DNA of 64,000 nt, taken from NCBI RefSeq assembly GCF_000420405.1, contig NZ_ATUW01000001.1, positions 29,072 to 93,071 on the forward strand. The letters run 5' to 3'. Below are positions 34,172-43,013 of this stretch, in pieces (positions within the stretch are counted from its first letter, which is position 1; every line of letters begins with the position of its first letter). Source of the DNA: Winkia neuii subsp. neuii DSM 8576 (lineage in GTDB: Bacteria; Actinomycetota; Actinomycetes; Actinomycetales; Actinomycetaceae). Position numbers and translations under genes: made by a program. Under the pieces are notes generated by a model. It had not been told where the DNA came from, searched no databases, and was given only the letters and a program-made list of their open reading frames with translations.

Positions 34172-35920
34172 TTAGACGAGTTGCCATCCGGCGGCGTTGA
34201 TGCGTTCTTGCCAGAAATCGCGGTATTGACCTGGCTGGTTGACCAGCTCGTCGTGGCACCCGCGCTGGGCGATACGCCCACCGTGGGAGAGCACAATGAT
34301 TTGGTCAGCTGACCGAATGGTTTCCAGTTTGTGGGCGATGACAATCAGTGTGGAGTGTTTGCGTAGCTCATTCATCGCCGCAACAATGTTGGCTTCATTT
34401 TCCGCGTCCAACGCGCTGGTGGCCTCATCGAACAGCACAATCGGAGCTTTCTTCACCAAGGCGCGAGCGATGGACACTCGTTGGCGTTCCCCACCTGACA
34501 GTGCACGCCCGCCAGCACCCGCCAATGAATTCCAGCCGTCTGGGAGCCGGTTGACGATTTCCGTCACCCCCGACAGGTCAGCGGCCCACCTGATTTCTTC
34601 ATCGGTAGCTTCTGGGTTACCAAGGCGAATGTTGGCTTCGAGAGTGTCGTTGAATAAGTAGACGTCTTGGAAGACGAGAGACACCTGGCGCATCAGGTCT
34701 TCGATGGTTTGCTCGCGCACGTCCACTTCGCCAACGCGCACGCTGCCGGACTGCACATCCCAGAAACGTGCAACCAACCGGGCGATCGTCGTCTTTCCGC
34801 ACCCAGATGGACCAACCAGGGCACACATGCCGCCTTGCGGGACATGGAAGGAAATATCACAAAGAACCGGGGTGTCCGGATCGTAGCTGAAGGTGACGTC
34901 CTCGAAACGAACATCACCAGGGGCGTTTATCGGTGTGGAGGCATCGGGTTCGGACAGTTCGGGGGCGTCCATGACCTTGTCGGCGTGGTTCATCTGCTGG
35001 CGGCGTTCTTCCAGCCCGGTCATGCAGCCGCCGATGTCTTGGAGCATGGTGGTGAACCGCAGGCACATGCCGATTGTGACCACGGCGTTCAGCGCATTCA
35101 TTTGCCCGCCGAGGGCGAGTTGGGCGGTCAGCCAGATCATTACCACGACAAGCGCTTGGACGAACATTCCATTAATCAGGTTCGCTAATGTTTCGATCCA
35201 CAATGCTTTGCGGCTTTTGCGGTCAGCCTGTTTGAATGCCCGATCAAGGGCCGGGTAGTCGTCGGCGACATGGCAGGAGCGCAGCGCGCCTTGGCAGGTG
35301 GCGAATTCGACCATGCGAGCCGCCAGCTCCGATTCTGCTGGTTCGGAAACTTGCTTGCCCTTATCGAGAAGCACGCGGGAGATATGGAGGAAGGCGAGCA
35401 TGATCGGGAACGCGATCGTCAAGGTTAGACCCAGCCGCCAATCCCAGAACCAGGTTCCCACAGTGACTACGAGCACGGCTGAGAGTTTTTGGACGAGGGA
35501 GAAAATGAAGTGCGCCGCCGACTCGCCCAGGTTCATCATTTCCTGGGTGACCATGCGCGACAGTCGACCAGAGCTACCCGAATCGAACACTCCCAACGGT
35601 AGGCGGGCTACTTTGTTACCTACTGCCTGGTGGACGTCGTGAATGAATCCGAGCGCGCCGATATAGCCGGTGCGCATGCCATAAAACTCGGTGCCTACAC
35701 CCGCTACCGAGATCACCGCCAAGGCGATGAGCCAGCCCGAAAACGATAATCCCCACACCGGCATTCCGGTCGCTAGGGCACTTGCTGCGGGAAGCAGAAT
35801 CAGCAGGGCAAAGCCGTGACACAGTCCTGAGACCGCACCCCACGCTTGACCAACCGAGAGGTCACGCCACGAGGCGGGTTCCATCAAACGCTTAAAGCGT
35901 GGCAGCAATAGTTGATTCAT
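34172..35920 (-). CDS. ABC half-transporter (IrtB/YbtQ-like), permease-ATPase fusion
   Basis: A 582-residue type IV (exporter-fold) ABC protein: six membrane helices in residues ~1-310, then an ATPase with Walker A GPSGCGKTTIARLV, Q-loop VFQDVYLFN, signature ALSGGERQRVSIARAL and Walker B IVLFDEATSALD. This architecture, encoded as a pair behind an iron box, is that of IrtAB/YbtPQ, which import ferric siderophores despite the exporter fold. The start overlaps the partner's stop (ATGA). A 35-nt gap separates it from the S component. Confidence 0.88.
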   Translation of the reverse strand: MNQLLLPRFKRLMEPASWRDLSVGQAWGAVSGLCHGFALLILLPAASALATGMPVWGLSFSGWLIALAVISVAGVGTEFYGMRTGYIGALGFIHDVHQAVGNKVARLPLGVFDSGSSGRLSRMVTQEMMNLGESAAHFIFSLVQKLSAVLVVTVGTWFWDWRLGLTLTIAFPIMLAFLHISRVLLDKGKQVSEPAESELAARMVEFATCQGALRSCHVADDYPALDRAFKQADRKSRKALWIETLANLINGMFVQALVVVMIWLTAQLALGGQMNALNAVVTIGMCLRFTTMLQDIGGCMTGLEERRQQMNHADKVMDAPELSEPDASTPINAPGDVRFEDVTFSYDPDTPVLCDISFHVPQGGMCALVGPSGCGKTTIARLVARFWDVQSGSVRVGEVDVREQTIEDLMRQVSLVFQDVYLFNDTLEANIRLGNPEATDEEIRWAADLSGVTEIVNRLPDGWNSLAGAGGRALSGGERQRVSIARALVKKAPIVLFDEATSALDAENEANIVAAMNELRKHSTLIVIAHKLETIRSADQIIVLSHGGRIAQRGCHDELVNQPGQYRDFWQERINAAGWQLV

Positions 35921-37704
35921 CGTGTCATCTCCTCGCATGCACCTTGGGCAAGAAGTGCCTGATAGTGCGCATTACCCAACAGCTCGTCGTGTTTACCGAC
36001 CACAGCAATGCGCCCGCGTTCCATGACGACAATCTGATCCGCGCCCCTGATCGAGGCCAGTCGGTGGGCGATCACAATCACGGTTCTGCCTTTGGCAAGA
36101 GTCGAGAGAGCTTGTTGGATTTTCGATTCCGATTCCGGGTCCGCCATCGCCGTCGCCTCATCCAGCACCAACACTGGGGTATCAACCATGAGCGCCCGGG
36201 CGATCGCGATACGGGCTGCCTGCCCGCCCGAAACGTGGGTGTCCTCCCCCATCACAGTGTCGTAACCATCTGGCAGGCTCATGATGAACTCATCGATCTG
36301 CGCTGCTCTCGCCGCCTGCCGCACCTGATCCAAGGTTGCGTCTGGCGCGCCCAGGGAAATGTTGTTGTGGATGGTGTCGCGAATAAGCTGTGCATCTTGC
36401 AGGACGAATGCAACCGTCGAATACAACACATCCTGGGAAATGTTCTTTAGATCAACCCCGCCGATAGTGATCATGCCAGCGTCCGGGTCATCGAAGCGGG
36501 CCATTAGACTTGCCAACGTCGACTTGCCCGCACCCGACGGGCCAACCAGCGCGGTCACCGTGCCTGCCGGAATGCTCAAACTCACCTCGTCTAATGCCTG
36601 GGTGTCATCATAGGCATACGACACACCCCGAATCTCAATATCATGACCCTTTGGTGTCTGTGGCGCATCGGGCTGAGGCAATGCCGGTAGTTCCATGACG
36701 TTCACCAGCCTCACTGCCGCAGACCCTGCGAGCTGGTACGACCAGGCGATGGTTGCGACTGCCATCAATGCGCCCGGCAGCACCAAGGCGATCAACGTCG
36801 TCGTTATCACCTCGTAGATGCTCACCCAACCGGCGTTCATCATCAACGCGCCACCGCCAAGGTTCACGATCAACAACACCGGGATCGACACCCACGAAAA
36901 TGAGGCGACCGACATCGACACCAGCGGCATACACCACGCCCGGTAGAACTTAGAAAACTCGTTAGCTGCATCTAAATAGGCTTTATGTGCTTGGCCGACC
37001 TTGCCGAACGCTTTCACCACTGAGATACCGGCAACGAACTCGGCCATCGTTGCCGAAACCTGAGCGAGCTTGGTGTCCATTTGCGCGGTCTTCTCATTCA
37101 TCCCACGCATCGACATGCCATACATGCCCACATAGAGCGGGATCGTCGCAATCGACAGCAACGCGAGTCGCCAATCCACCACAAACGCATACATCAACAA
37201 GGCGAGCGGGGAGACGATCGCGTTCAGTTTCTCGATCGGTCCGTGCGCGATTACTGTGTGCACCGTGGCTGTATCATCCTGAATGGTCTTGCGGATCTTC
37301 CCCTCACCCTCGCGGGTAAACCACGACAGCGGAGCAGTCGACATTCGGGCGGCAATTTGCCGGCGCATCTGGTTACGCAACGACAGGTCAATAAAATGCG
37401 TCACGCCCAATGCAACAAAATATAAGGTCAACCGGGTCATGTATGCGCTGACGAGGAGTATGACGATCCAGTTCACTCGCGACGGGTCCACCTGGTCTTG
37501 CATAAGTTCTCTGCCAAGCTCCACCAGAGCCACATACGGGGCAATGGCCAACACCCCGGAGGCGAACGCTAAGACCTGCGCGACGAACAGTTTGCCTTTC
37601 ACTGGCTGCGATAGTTGACGGATCGCGTTCTGGCCAGCGACAGATTTTTCCTTCGCCGACCCATACTCACCGTCAACAACCTGATCTGTTACACTATCGT
37701 CCAC
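35917..37704 (-). CDS. ABC half-transporter (IrtA/YbtP-like), permease-ATPase fusion, first gene of iron-box operon
   Basis: A 595-residue partner: membrane domain residues ~35-330, ATPase with Walker A GPSGAGKSTLASLMARFDDP, Q-loop FVLQDAQLIRD, signature VSGGQAARIAIARAL and Walker B VLVLDEATAMADPE. The signature VSGGQAAR is slightly non-standard. No siderophore-interacting FAD domain like that of mycobacterial IrtA is present. Starts at a GTG with RBS AGAAGGA, 17 bp downstream of the iron box, so probably iron-repressed. Confidence 0.88.
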   Translation of the reverse strand: MDDSVTDQVVDGEYGSAKEKSVAGQNAIRQLSQPVKGKLFVAQVLAFASGVLAIAPYVALVELGRELMQDQVDPSRVNWIVILLVSAYMTRLTLYFVALGVTHFIDLSLRNQMRRQIAARMSTAPLSWFTREGEGKIRKTIQDDTATVHTVIAHGPIEKLNAIVSPLALLMYAFVVDWRLALLSIATIPLYVGMYGMSMRGMNEKTAQMDTKLAQVSATMAEFVAGISVVKAFGKVGQAHKAYLDAANEFSKFYRAWCMPLVSMSVASFSWVSIPVLLIVNLGGGALMMNAGWVSIYEVITTTLIALVLPGALMAVATIAWSYQLAGSAAVRLVNVMELPALPQPDAPQTPKGHDIEIRGVSYAYDDTQALDEVSLSIPAGTVTALVGPSGAGKSTLASLMARFDDPDAGMITIGGVDLKNISQDVLYSTVAFVLQDAQLIRDTIHNNISLGAPDATLDQVRQAARAAQIDEFIMSLPDGYDTVMGEDTHVSGGQAARIAIARALMVDTPVLVLDEATAMADPESESKIQQALSTLAKGRTVIVIAHRLASIRGADQIVVMERGRIAVVGKHDELLGNAHYQALLAQGACEEMTR

Positions 37705-37720
37705 GTAAACACCATCCTTC

Positions 37721-37739
37721 TTAGGTAAGTCTAACCTTA
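37721..37739 (-). promoter_or_regulatory. DtxR/IdeR-type iron box
   Basis: TTAGGTAAGTCTAACCTTA matches 16 of 19 positions of the DtxR/IdeR operator consensus TTAGGTTAGGCTAACCTAA as I know it. It lies just before the first ABC gene, so the five-gene operon is probably repressed by iron-loaded DtxR/IdeR. A half-site-like TTAGGTACACCT lies about 20 bp further upstream on the minus strand. Confidence 0.8.
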
Positions 37740-37788
37740 CTTTATTTCTGGGAGGTGTACCTAACCGTGCACGTCAACCGCTACAATA

Positions 37789-39366
37789 TCACCCTTGCAG
37801 GGTCATGCTCACCTGTTCACCGGTGCGAAATACGAATCGGATCGTATCCTCGTCTACGATGGCGTGGTCGATGAGTGCGCTCCACTGGGCGGGGCGAAAA
37901 TCGCTCACAGGTTCGCCCGCCAGATCGCCTAGGGCTGTGGTGACGGCGGCGTGCTTGGCGGTGTTCGCTGCAATATCTGCCTCTAGGCTTGTTTTGCGTG
38001 CGAGCGTCTTACGGTAGGCAGTATCGAGCTCTGTGTACTTGTTTTGGTAGGCGTCTTGGTCGAGCGCGTGGCGCTGGTTCTGCCCAATCAGTGCCTCAAT
38101 CTGCTCAGTGAGTTCCACGATTTTTGTTTGGCAGGCGGCGGCTTGTTCTTCCATACGGCTCGTATCAAACATGGAGTCAAGAATCTGCGGTAGCTGGCTT
38201 TCGTAGCGATGGCGGGCGATCAGTTGGTTGAGTGCTTGGACGAAAGCGTTCTTGATATCTTCGTTTTTCATAGTCGCGCTGCTGCAACGGCGTTCGCCTG
38301 CATATTTGTGGTTGCATTGCCAGACTGTGTACTTATATTTCGTGTTCGACGCCCACGTCTTACGCCCATACCACGCCCCACACTGAGCACACTTGAGCCG
38401 GGTGGAGAACAAGCCGACCTTCGCTGACGATATGTTGCCATGTCGGGTGGCGAGTTCGTATTGCACCTGATCCCAGATACGCGGAGCAATAATCGGCTCG
38501 TGATTGCCTGTTACGTAGTATTGGGGCACTTCACCTTCGTTGACCTTCATCTTCTTAGTAAGAAAATCGGTGGTAAACGTCTTTTGCAGCAGGGCATCGC
38601 CCTTGTATTTTTCATTCGACAAGATCGAGCGCACTGTCGACGTTGACCACACTTCTTTCCCGCGCGGGGTGAGGATCTTGCGGGCAGCGAGTTCGGTTTT
38701 AATCTCACTAATAGCCATCCCGTCAAGGAAGAGCTGGTAGATCAGCCTCACGGTCGGTGCCTGGGTTTCATCGATGACGAGACTGCCGTCCTCGCCTTTC
38801 TTGTATCCGAGCAGGGATTTGTAGGGCACCATGACTTTCCCATCTTGAAAACGTTTCCTGTGTCCCCAGGTGACGTTTTCGGAGATAGATCGGGATTCTT
38901 CCTGGGCCAGGCTGGACATGATCGTGATGAGCAATTCGCCTTTGGCGTCAAAGGTGTAAATATTTTCCTTTTCGAAGTAGACCTCCACGCCTGCGTCTTT
39001 GAGCTTGCGCACGGTGGTCAAGGAGTCGACGGTGTTGCGAGCAAACCGGGACACACTCTTGGTGAGGATCAGGTCGATTTTGCCTGCCAGGGCGTCATCG
39101 ATCATGGTTTGGAATCCCTCACGGCGCTTCATAGAGGTGCCAGAGATACCTTCGTCGGCGTACAGGCCCGCGAACTGCCAATCATTACGGGAATGAATGT
39201 AGGTGGTGTAGTAGTCGATTTGAGCCTCGTAGGAGGAGGTTTGTTCTTCCATCTCGGTAGAGACGCGAGCATACGCCGCCACCCGTCTGCGCGCCGGTAC
39301 CCCAGATAGGGTTGTGACAGTTCCGGGTTTCTTTGTTGCGGGTATCGCAGTGACCGTGCGACTCAT
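37789..39366 (-). CDS. Large serine recombinase (site-specific integrase)
   Basis: A 525-residue recombinase. Resolvase domain residues ~28-175 with the nucleophile Ser36 in AYARVSTEMEEQ and SVSRFARNTVDSL; the recombinase domain ends near 290 (NEKYKGDALLQKTF); a zinc ribbon (CAQCG ... CNHKYAGERRC) and a coiled coil follow, as in TndX/phiC31-type integrases. Starts within the upstream recombinase's end (4-bp overlap). Its C-terminal 30 residues recur in the fragment at 31.2 kb. Likely catalyses integration/excision with its partner. Confidence 0.95.
   Translation of the reverse strand: MSRTVTAIPATKKPGTVTTLSGVPARRRVAAYARVSTEMEEQTSSYEAQIDYYTTYIHSRNDWQFAGLYADEGISGTSMKRREGFQTMIDDALAGKIDLILTKSVSRFARNTVDSLTTVRKLKDAGVEVYFEKENIYTFDAKGELLITIMSSLAQEESRSISENVTWGHRKRFQDGKVMVPYKSLLGYKKGEDGSLVIDETQAPTVRLIYQLFLDGMAISEIKTELAARKILTPRGKEVWSTSTVRSILSNEKYKGDALLQKTFTTDFLTKKMKVNEGEVPQYYVTGNHEPIIAPRIWDQVQYELATRHGNISSAKVGLFSTRLKCAQCGAWYGRKTWASNTKYKYTVWQCNHKYAGERRCSSATMKNEDIKNAFVQALNQLIARHRYESQLPQILDSMFDTSRMEEQAAACQTKIVELTEQIEALIGQNQRHALDQDAYQNKYTELDTAYRKTLARKTSLEADIAANTAKHAAVTTALGDLAGEPVSDFRPAQWSALIDHAIVDEDTIRFVFRTGEQVSMTLQG
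37854..37884. repeat. 31-bp direct repeat, right copy
   Basis: Identical to 31247-31277, inside the recombinase coding sequence; see the left copy. Confidence 0.8.
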
Positions 39367-40613
39367 GCCAGCCTCCCCTCACTGGTTAACCCCACCGGCG
39401 TCATAGTTCCATCCGCGAGGTGGAATGTGAGCTGGTGCGAGAAGGCTTCAATCATCACGATCTGCTCGCCAACCGACACAGGGTCGAAACTTTGGGCGCC
39501 GAGCATGTCTGCGCAGGCGTGTTCGAGGAGTGTTTCGCGCAGGTTGTGCCCCCTACAGGGGTTGCCGTTCCCGGTGCAGGCACTCCAGCAGCGCCAAAAC
39601 TTATACGAGGTTCCAGACTTGTAGGTGCGGGTTTTGCGTTGATAGTTCTTCCCGCACGCGCCGCAGCAGATCCGTCCAGTGAACACGCCCGTGTTCTTCG
39701 ACGGGGTCGCCGCCGGACCAATCTCGCGCCGATGAGCGATTTCTGCTTGCACCGCGTCAAACACAGACTTATCGATGATGGGTGGGAGGGCTTGCTCAAC
39801 CCAGTATCGCGGCAGCTCCCCGTCATTGAGAGCACGGTTGGGTGCTTGGATCGCAGGGCGGTACATTTTCTGCAGCATCTGGCAGCCCTTGTAGCGCTCG
39901 TTTTCAAGCATGCGACGAAACACGGACCCATAGAACCGTCCCCCTCCCCGAGAGCGTTTACCTTGATCATTGAGCATCGTCGCGGTTTTCTCCGGGCTAA
40001 TCCCATCGAGATAATTGGCAAACAGTAAGCGCACAATCTTGGCTTCATCGTCAATGATGGTGAACTGGCCGTCTGCCCATTGGTATCCAAAGACAACGAA
40101 GGAATTCGTGCCCCCGTTCTTGTACCGGTTACGGATCGCCCATTTCACGTTCTGGGATAGCGAGCGTGATTCTTCTTGGGCAAACGAGGCCAGCAAGGTT
40201 AACAGCAGTTCCCCGTCAACGCTAAGGGTGTCGATACGTTCCCGCTCGAATCGCACAGCCACACCAAGGTCTTTCAGCTCACGAACCGTAGCGAGAAGGT
40301 CGACAGTGTTGCGGGCCAGGCGCGAGATCGATTTACACAACACAAGATCGATCTTTCCTGCTCTGGCAGCGTTCATCAGGTCGGCCAGGCCTTGCCGGGA
40401 TTTCATCGAAGTGCCAGTAATACCCTCATCGGTGAACACGCCCGCATAGGCCCATCCGGGCGTGGACTGGATCAGGCGCGAATAATACGAAACCTGCGCC
40501 GACAATGACGCTAATTGTTCCGCACCGTTGGTCGAGACCCTAGCGTATGCTGCTACGTTGACCAGTTTCGGGGCAAGCGGTCGAACCGGTGTCACCACAC
40601 TAACCTGTGCCAC
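39363..40613 (-). CDS. Second large serine recombinase
   Basis: A ~416-residue serine recombinase: nucleophile in AYARVSTNGAEQ, SISRLARNTVDLL, then the recombinase domain and a zinc ribbon (CGACGKNYQRKT ... CWSACTGNGNPC). It is shorter than its neighbour and lacks a long coiled coil. Start chosen at GTG 40613, which has AAAGGAG 8 nt before it; an in-frame ATG-like start at 40643 is less well placed. It overlaps the other recombinase by 4 bp, so the pair is co-translated, and they may act together. Confidence 0.93.
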   Translation of the reverse strand: MAQVSVVTPVRPLAPKLVNVAAYARVSTNGAEQLASLSAQVSYYSRLIQSTPGWAYAGVFTDEGITGTSMKSRQGLADLMNAARAGKIDLVLCKSISRLARNTVDLLATVRELKDLGVAVRFERERIDTLSVDGELLLTLLASFAQEESRSLSQNVKWAIRNRYKNGGTNSFVVFGYQWADGQFTIIDDEAKIVRLLFANYLDGISPEKTATMLNDQGKRSRGGGRFYGSVFRRMLENERYKGCQMLQKMYRPAIQAPNRALNDGELPRYWVEQALPPIIDKSVFDAVQAEIAHRREIGPAATPSKNTGVFTGRICCGACGKNYQRKTRTYKSGTSYKFWRCWSACTGNGNPCRGHNLRETLLEHACADMLGAQSFDPVSVGEQIVMIEAFSHQLTFHLADGTMTPVGLTSEGRLA

Positions 40614-40636
40614 GTTTTCTCCTTTCGTGTTAGGTC

Positions 40637-40678
40637 TATACACGCTCTAAAGGCGGTGTTTATCCAGTCGTTTCGCCC
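40637..40678. repeat. Prophage intergenic motif, copy 3 (divergent)
   Basis: CTATACACGCTCTAAAGGCG followed by TTTATCCAGTCGTTTCGCC resembles the motif at 59073-59122 and 59691-59738 (shared TTATCCAGTC-TTT-CGCC end and TATACA start). It covers the end of the 69-residue gene and the leader of the recombinase gene. Confidence 0.4.
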
Positions 40679-40869
40679 ACAATCTGTGACTGATAGATCG
40701 GCGTCCACGCCTGGAACAACAACCGATAGACACGCCGATACTCTGCGGGGGTTAGCACTCCTCGACCTGCCAGCATGCTCAACGTGTGAGCGTCAGTAAT
40801 GAAGGCGAGTTCTCGGGCGAACACGTCAGGCTGGGCCAGTTGATCAACAGGAGCGACGAGTGTGTTCAT
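40660..40869 (-). CDS. Small SHOCT-like protein, unknown function
   Basis: A 69-residue protein (MNTLVAPVDQLAQPDVFARE ... MLAGRGVLTPAEYRRVYRLL). The helical MLAGRGVLTPAEYRRV segment is SHOCT-like in character. The start overlaps the zinc-ribbon gene stop (ATGA) and it ends 47 bp before the second recombinase, so all four genes at this end form one transcription unit. It could be an accessory or directionality factor for recombination, which is a guess from position only. Confidence 0.6.
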   Translation of the reverse strand: MNTLVAPVDQLAQPDVFARELAFITDAHTLSMLAGRGVLTPAEYRRVYRLLFQAWTPIYQSQIVGETTG

Positions 40870-41249
40870 GAGCGCCCACCTCGGGTGCCAAAGCGAGCAC
40901 GCACATAACAGGCGTGACAGCAATACTTTTGACCTGGCTTGTCCACGATCACGAAGCGATGCCCGCAGTGTGCACAGGTCTGCTTGCGCACGGGCTCGGT
41001 TTTCTGCCGTTCCCGCCAAGCTTTATGCCTGCAGGCGGGCGAGCAAAACCGAGCACGAGCACCTCCCCGAATAGGGCTGGCACACCAGCGGCACACCCGC
41101 TGGGCCACCACTGAACCGGCCTCGAGATTTCGGCTGGTGCAGTATGAACGGACCTGGTCACGGGTCAAGGCGCAAAACTCGGCAATCGCTTTATATCCCC
41201 AGCCTGCTGTGCGCAGGTTACGGATACGTTCTTCTTCAATGTTCTTCAC
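40866..41249 (-). CDS. HTH plus double zinc-ribbon protein
   Basis: A 127-residue protein. Residues ~5-40 (EEERIRNLRTAGWGYKAIAE, FCALTRDQVRSYCTSRNL) form a sigma-like/homeodomain-like helix-turn-helix; then come two Cys4 clusters, CRWCASPIRGGARARFCSPAC and CAHCGHRFVIVDKPGQKYCCHAC. It probably binds DNA. Its place between endolysin and recombinases, in Firmicutes/Actinobacteria elements of this type, suggests late or recombination control; not tested. Confidence 0.7.
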   Translation of the reverse strand: MKNIEEERIRNLRTAGWGYKAIAEFCALTRDQVRSYCTSRNLEAGSVVAQRVCRWCASPIRGGARARFCSPACRHKAWRERQKTEPVRKQTCAHCGHRFVIVDKPGQKYCCHACYVRARFGTRGGRS

Positions 41250-41318
41250 AGTGGGGTCACTCCCTTCACCCCACTGCCGACAAACCCGTATGTGTTAAAT
41301 CCACCCGTAAAATGACGA

Positions 41319-41377
41319 AAAGCCCCGCCACCACCGGCTCCCCGAGGATTGGGAAGTCACAGTGATGACGGGGCTTC
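41319..41377 (-). terminator. Terminator downstream of the lysis genes
   Basis: On the minus strand AAGCCCCG (41376-41369) pairs with CGGGGCTT (41327-41320) and is followed by TTTCG; the long 41-nt loop can fold further. It separates the late phage operon from the recombinase unit. Nothing else is seen in 41250-41401. Confidence 0.6.
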
Positions 41378-41401
41378 AATACGCCGCAGAAGCGCGTGTG
41401 G

Positions 41402-42241
41402 CTAGTAGCCGAGCTTGGCGTTCACTCGCGCTTGCACCGCGCTGTAGAGGTTTCCGAGACGTCGTTTACGTTCCTCACCATTGCCGTACTCGCCACGGAT
41501 CACGGCGTCAGCCAGCGCATCGATGTTCGGTGTGGCTGGTGCTGGTGCTGGTGCTGGTGCGGGTGTTGGCGTGGGCGCGTTGCCGGAAAGCTTCTCATTC
41601 ACGCGAGCCTGAACAGCCGCATAGTTCGCTCCGAGGCGACGCTTGCGCTCATCCCCGTTGCCGTACTCGCCACGAATCACTGCATCGGCGAGGGCATCGA
41701 TGTTCGGCGCTGCAGGAGCAGGTGCTGGTGCGCTACCGGTCATCTGGTCATACCAAGACTGTGCTTTTGCCATGTAGGCGGCATGCTGGGAGCCAGCGAG
41801 AGATGCCGGGCAGGCGGTCGCAGAGAAGTCCTTGTGTCCGAACACGTTCTTCCCCCACGCCGGGCGGCCAAGACCGTAGAACTTGCAGATCGCGGCCACG
41901 AGGTGTGCGCCGTTGTCGAGGCAGGCTTCGGATACAGCCCACGGGTTCGAAGACACATCCGCATGCTCGATGCCAATACTGGTGGTGTTGGCGGCAAAGT
42001 TTCCTGCATGCCAGGCGGTATCCCGGTCCCACACCAACTGACCTATACGTCCGTCGGATTGAACTTGGTAGTGGGCGGAAGCAGGACGTGTTTGCCACAC
42101 GTCGTAGCAGCCCCTGATGGTGAGGTTTCCGGCGTTGTGGTGGATGATGACCTTGTCAATCTTTCGCCCGTTGCGTCCGGGTGTGTAGTGCTTGTTCATG
42201 ATGAGGTCGATGTCAGCCTCAAGCGCGAGCCAATTCTTCAT
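41402..42241 (-). CDS. Phage endolysin: N-acetylmuramoyl-L-alanine amidase with two CW_7-type repeats
   Basis: A 279-residue lysin. The N-terminal Amidase_2/PGRP domain (~20-165) shows zinc ligands and catalytic residues in VIIHHNAG, DTAWHAGN and GHKDFSATACPASL. Two C-terminal repeats (PNIDALADAVIRGEYGNG-[DE]-ERKRRLG, ending AAVQARVN; about residues 190-225 and 240-278), joined by Ala/Pro linkers, match the CW_7/CPL-7 wall-binding repeat. It follows the holin by 2 nt. It cleaves peptidoglycan at lysis. Confidence 0.93.
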   Translation of the reverse strand: MKNWLALEADIDLIMNKHYTPGRNGRKIDKVIIHHNAGNLTIRGCYDVWQTRPASAHYQVQSDGRIGQLVWDRDTAWHAGNFAANTTSIGIEHADVSSNPWAVSEACLDNGAHLVAAICKFYGLGRPAWGKNVFGHKDFSATACPASLAGSQHAAYMAKAQSWYDQMTGSAPAPAPAAPNIDALADAVIRGEYGNGDERKRRLGANYAAVQARVNEKLSGNAPTPTPAPAPAPAPATPNIDALADAVIRGEYGNGEERKRRLGNLYSAVQARVNAKLGY

Positions 42242-42243
42242 TA

Positions 42244-42699
42244 CTAGTTCTCCTTTGTGTTTTCAGTGGTCGTTTCGGTCAGTGAGGGTCTTGTTTCGGC
42301 GCGGTTAGCGATCGCATCCAAAGCGCCGCGCATCTGGGCAGGGACAGGCAGGCCGAGGCGGGTGGCGTTCTCTACTAGGGAGATGCCTTCGTTGGATAGG
42401 TAGAAGAAAATGACCGCCGCACGCAGCACGCCGGGCGCTCCGAGAATATGGACGTCGATCAAATGGGCGAGCCCGACGAGGGTGAAGATGAGGATCTTGC
42501 GGCTGATACCCCTAAAACCGACGGATGAGCTGAGGCGGCGCTCATTGATGGCGGCGAGCACCCCGGTGATGTAGTCGGCGATAGCGAAAACAATCAGGGC
42601 ATAGACGAGGCCGTCGAGGCCTCCGAGGTAGGCGGCGAGCCAGGCACCGACACCGGCGAGGCCGGTTTGGATGGCGTGCCAGATAGCGTTCGTAGACAT
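42244..42699 (-). CDS. Phage holin (toxin-secretion/lysis holin family)
   Basis: A 151-residue membrane protein with about three to four helices (WLAAYLGGLDGLVYALIVFA, ADYITGVLAAI, ILIFTLVGLAHLIDVHIL, RAAVIFFYLSNEGISLVENA). The D-Y-I-T-G-V segment and YLSNEGISLVENAT match the phi-29/Cph1-type holin family. Start at 42699 (MSTNAIWHA); the earlier ATG at 42735 is less likely. Controls the timing of endolysin release. Confidence 0.9.
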   Translation of the reverse strand: MSTNAIWHAIQTGLAGVGAWLAAYLGGLDGLVYALIVFAIADYITGVLAAINERRLSSSVGFRGISRKILIFTLVGLAHLIDVHILGAPGVLRAAVIFFYLSNEGISLVENATRLGLPVPAQMRGALDAIANRAETRPSLTETTTENTKEN

Positions 42700-42794
42700 A
42701 GGGGTGTTTCCTTCCGTTCTTGGGTGGGTGGGCATAGAAAAATGCCCACACCCATCTGGGGTGAAGGCATCAAAAATTGGTGTAGCGCAGCGAT

Positions 42795-43013
42795 TTACAT
42801 AGTCGGGTCAGTCAAGACCTCCAAGATCGGCAGGCTCAAGTCGAAGGACGCCGCCTTGGGTGCTGGGAGTTCGTGGGTTTCGATGGTTTCTGCTGGTGGT
42901 GCGGGTGTGGCATCGGATTCCACAGGGACGATCGGCAACTGCACCTCATCGTCAGGCGTTGACTCATCAGCCGTAACTTCGGTGAGTTCTTTGTTCTCGT
43001 CTTCGGCGCTCAT
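42795..43013 (-). CDS. Small acidic phage protein, unknown
   Basis: A 72-residue Glu/Asp/Pro-rich, largely disordered protein (SAEDENKELTEVTADESTPD) with a C-terminal hydrophobic patch. Start overlaps the DUF1617 gene stop (ATGA). Position between Tal and holin is like the XkdX-type small genes of other siphophages, but the sequence is not recognisably related. Confidence 0.65.
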   Translation of the reverse strand: MSAEDENKELTEVTADESTPDDEVQLPIVPVESDATPAPPAETIETHELPAPKAASFDLSLPILEVLTDPTM

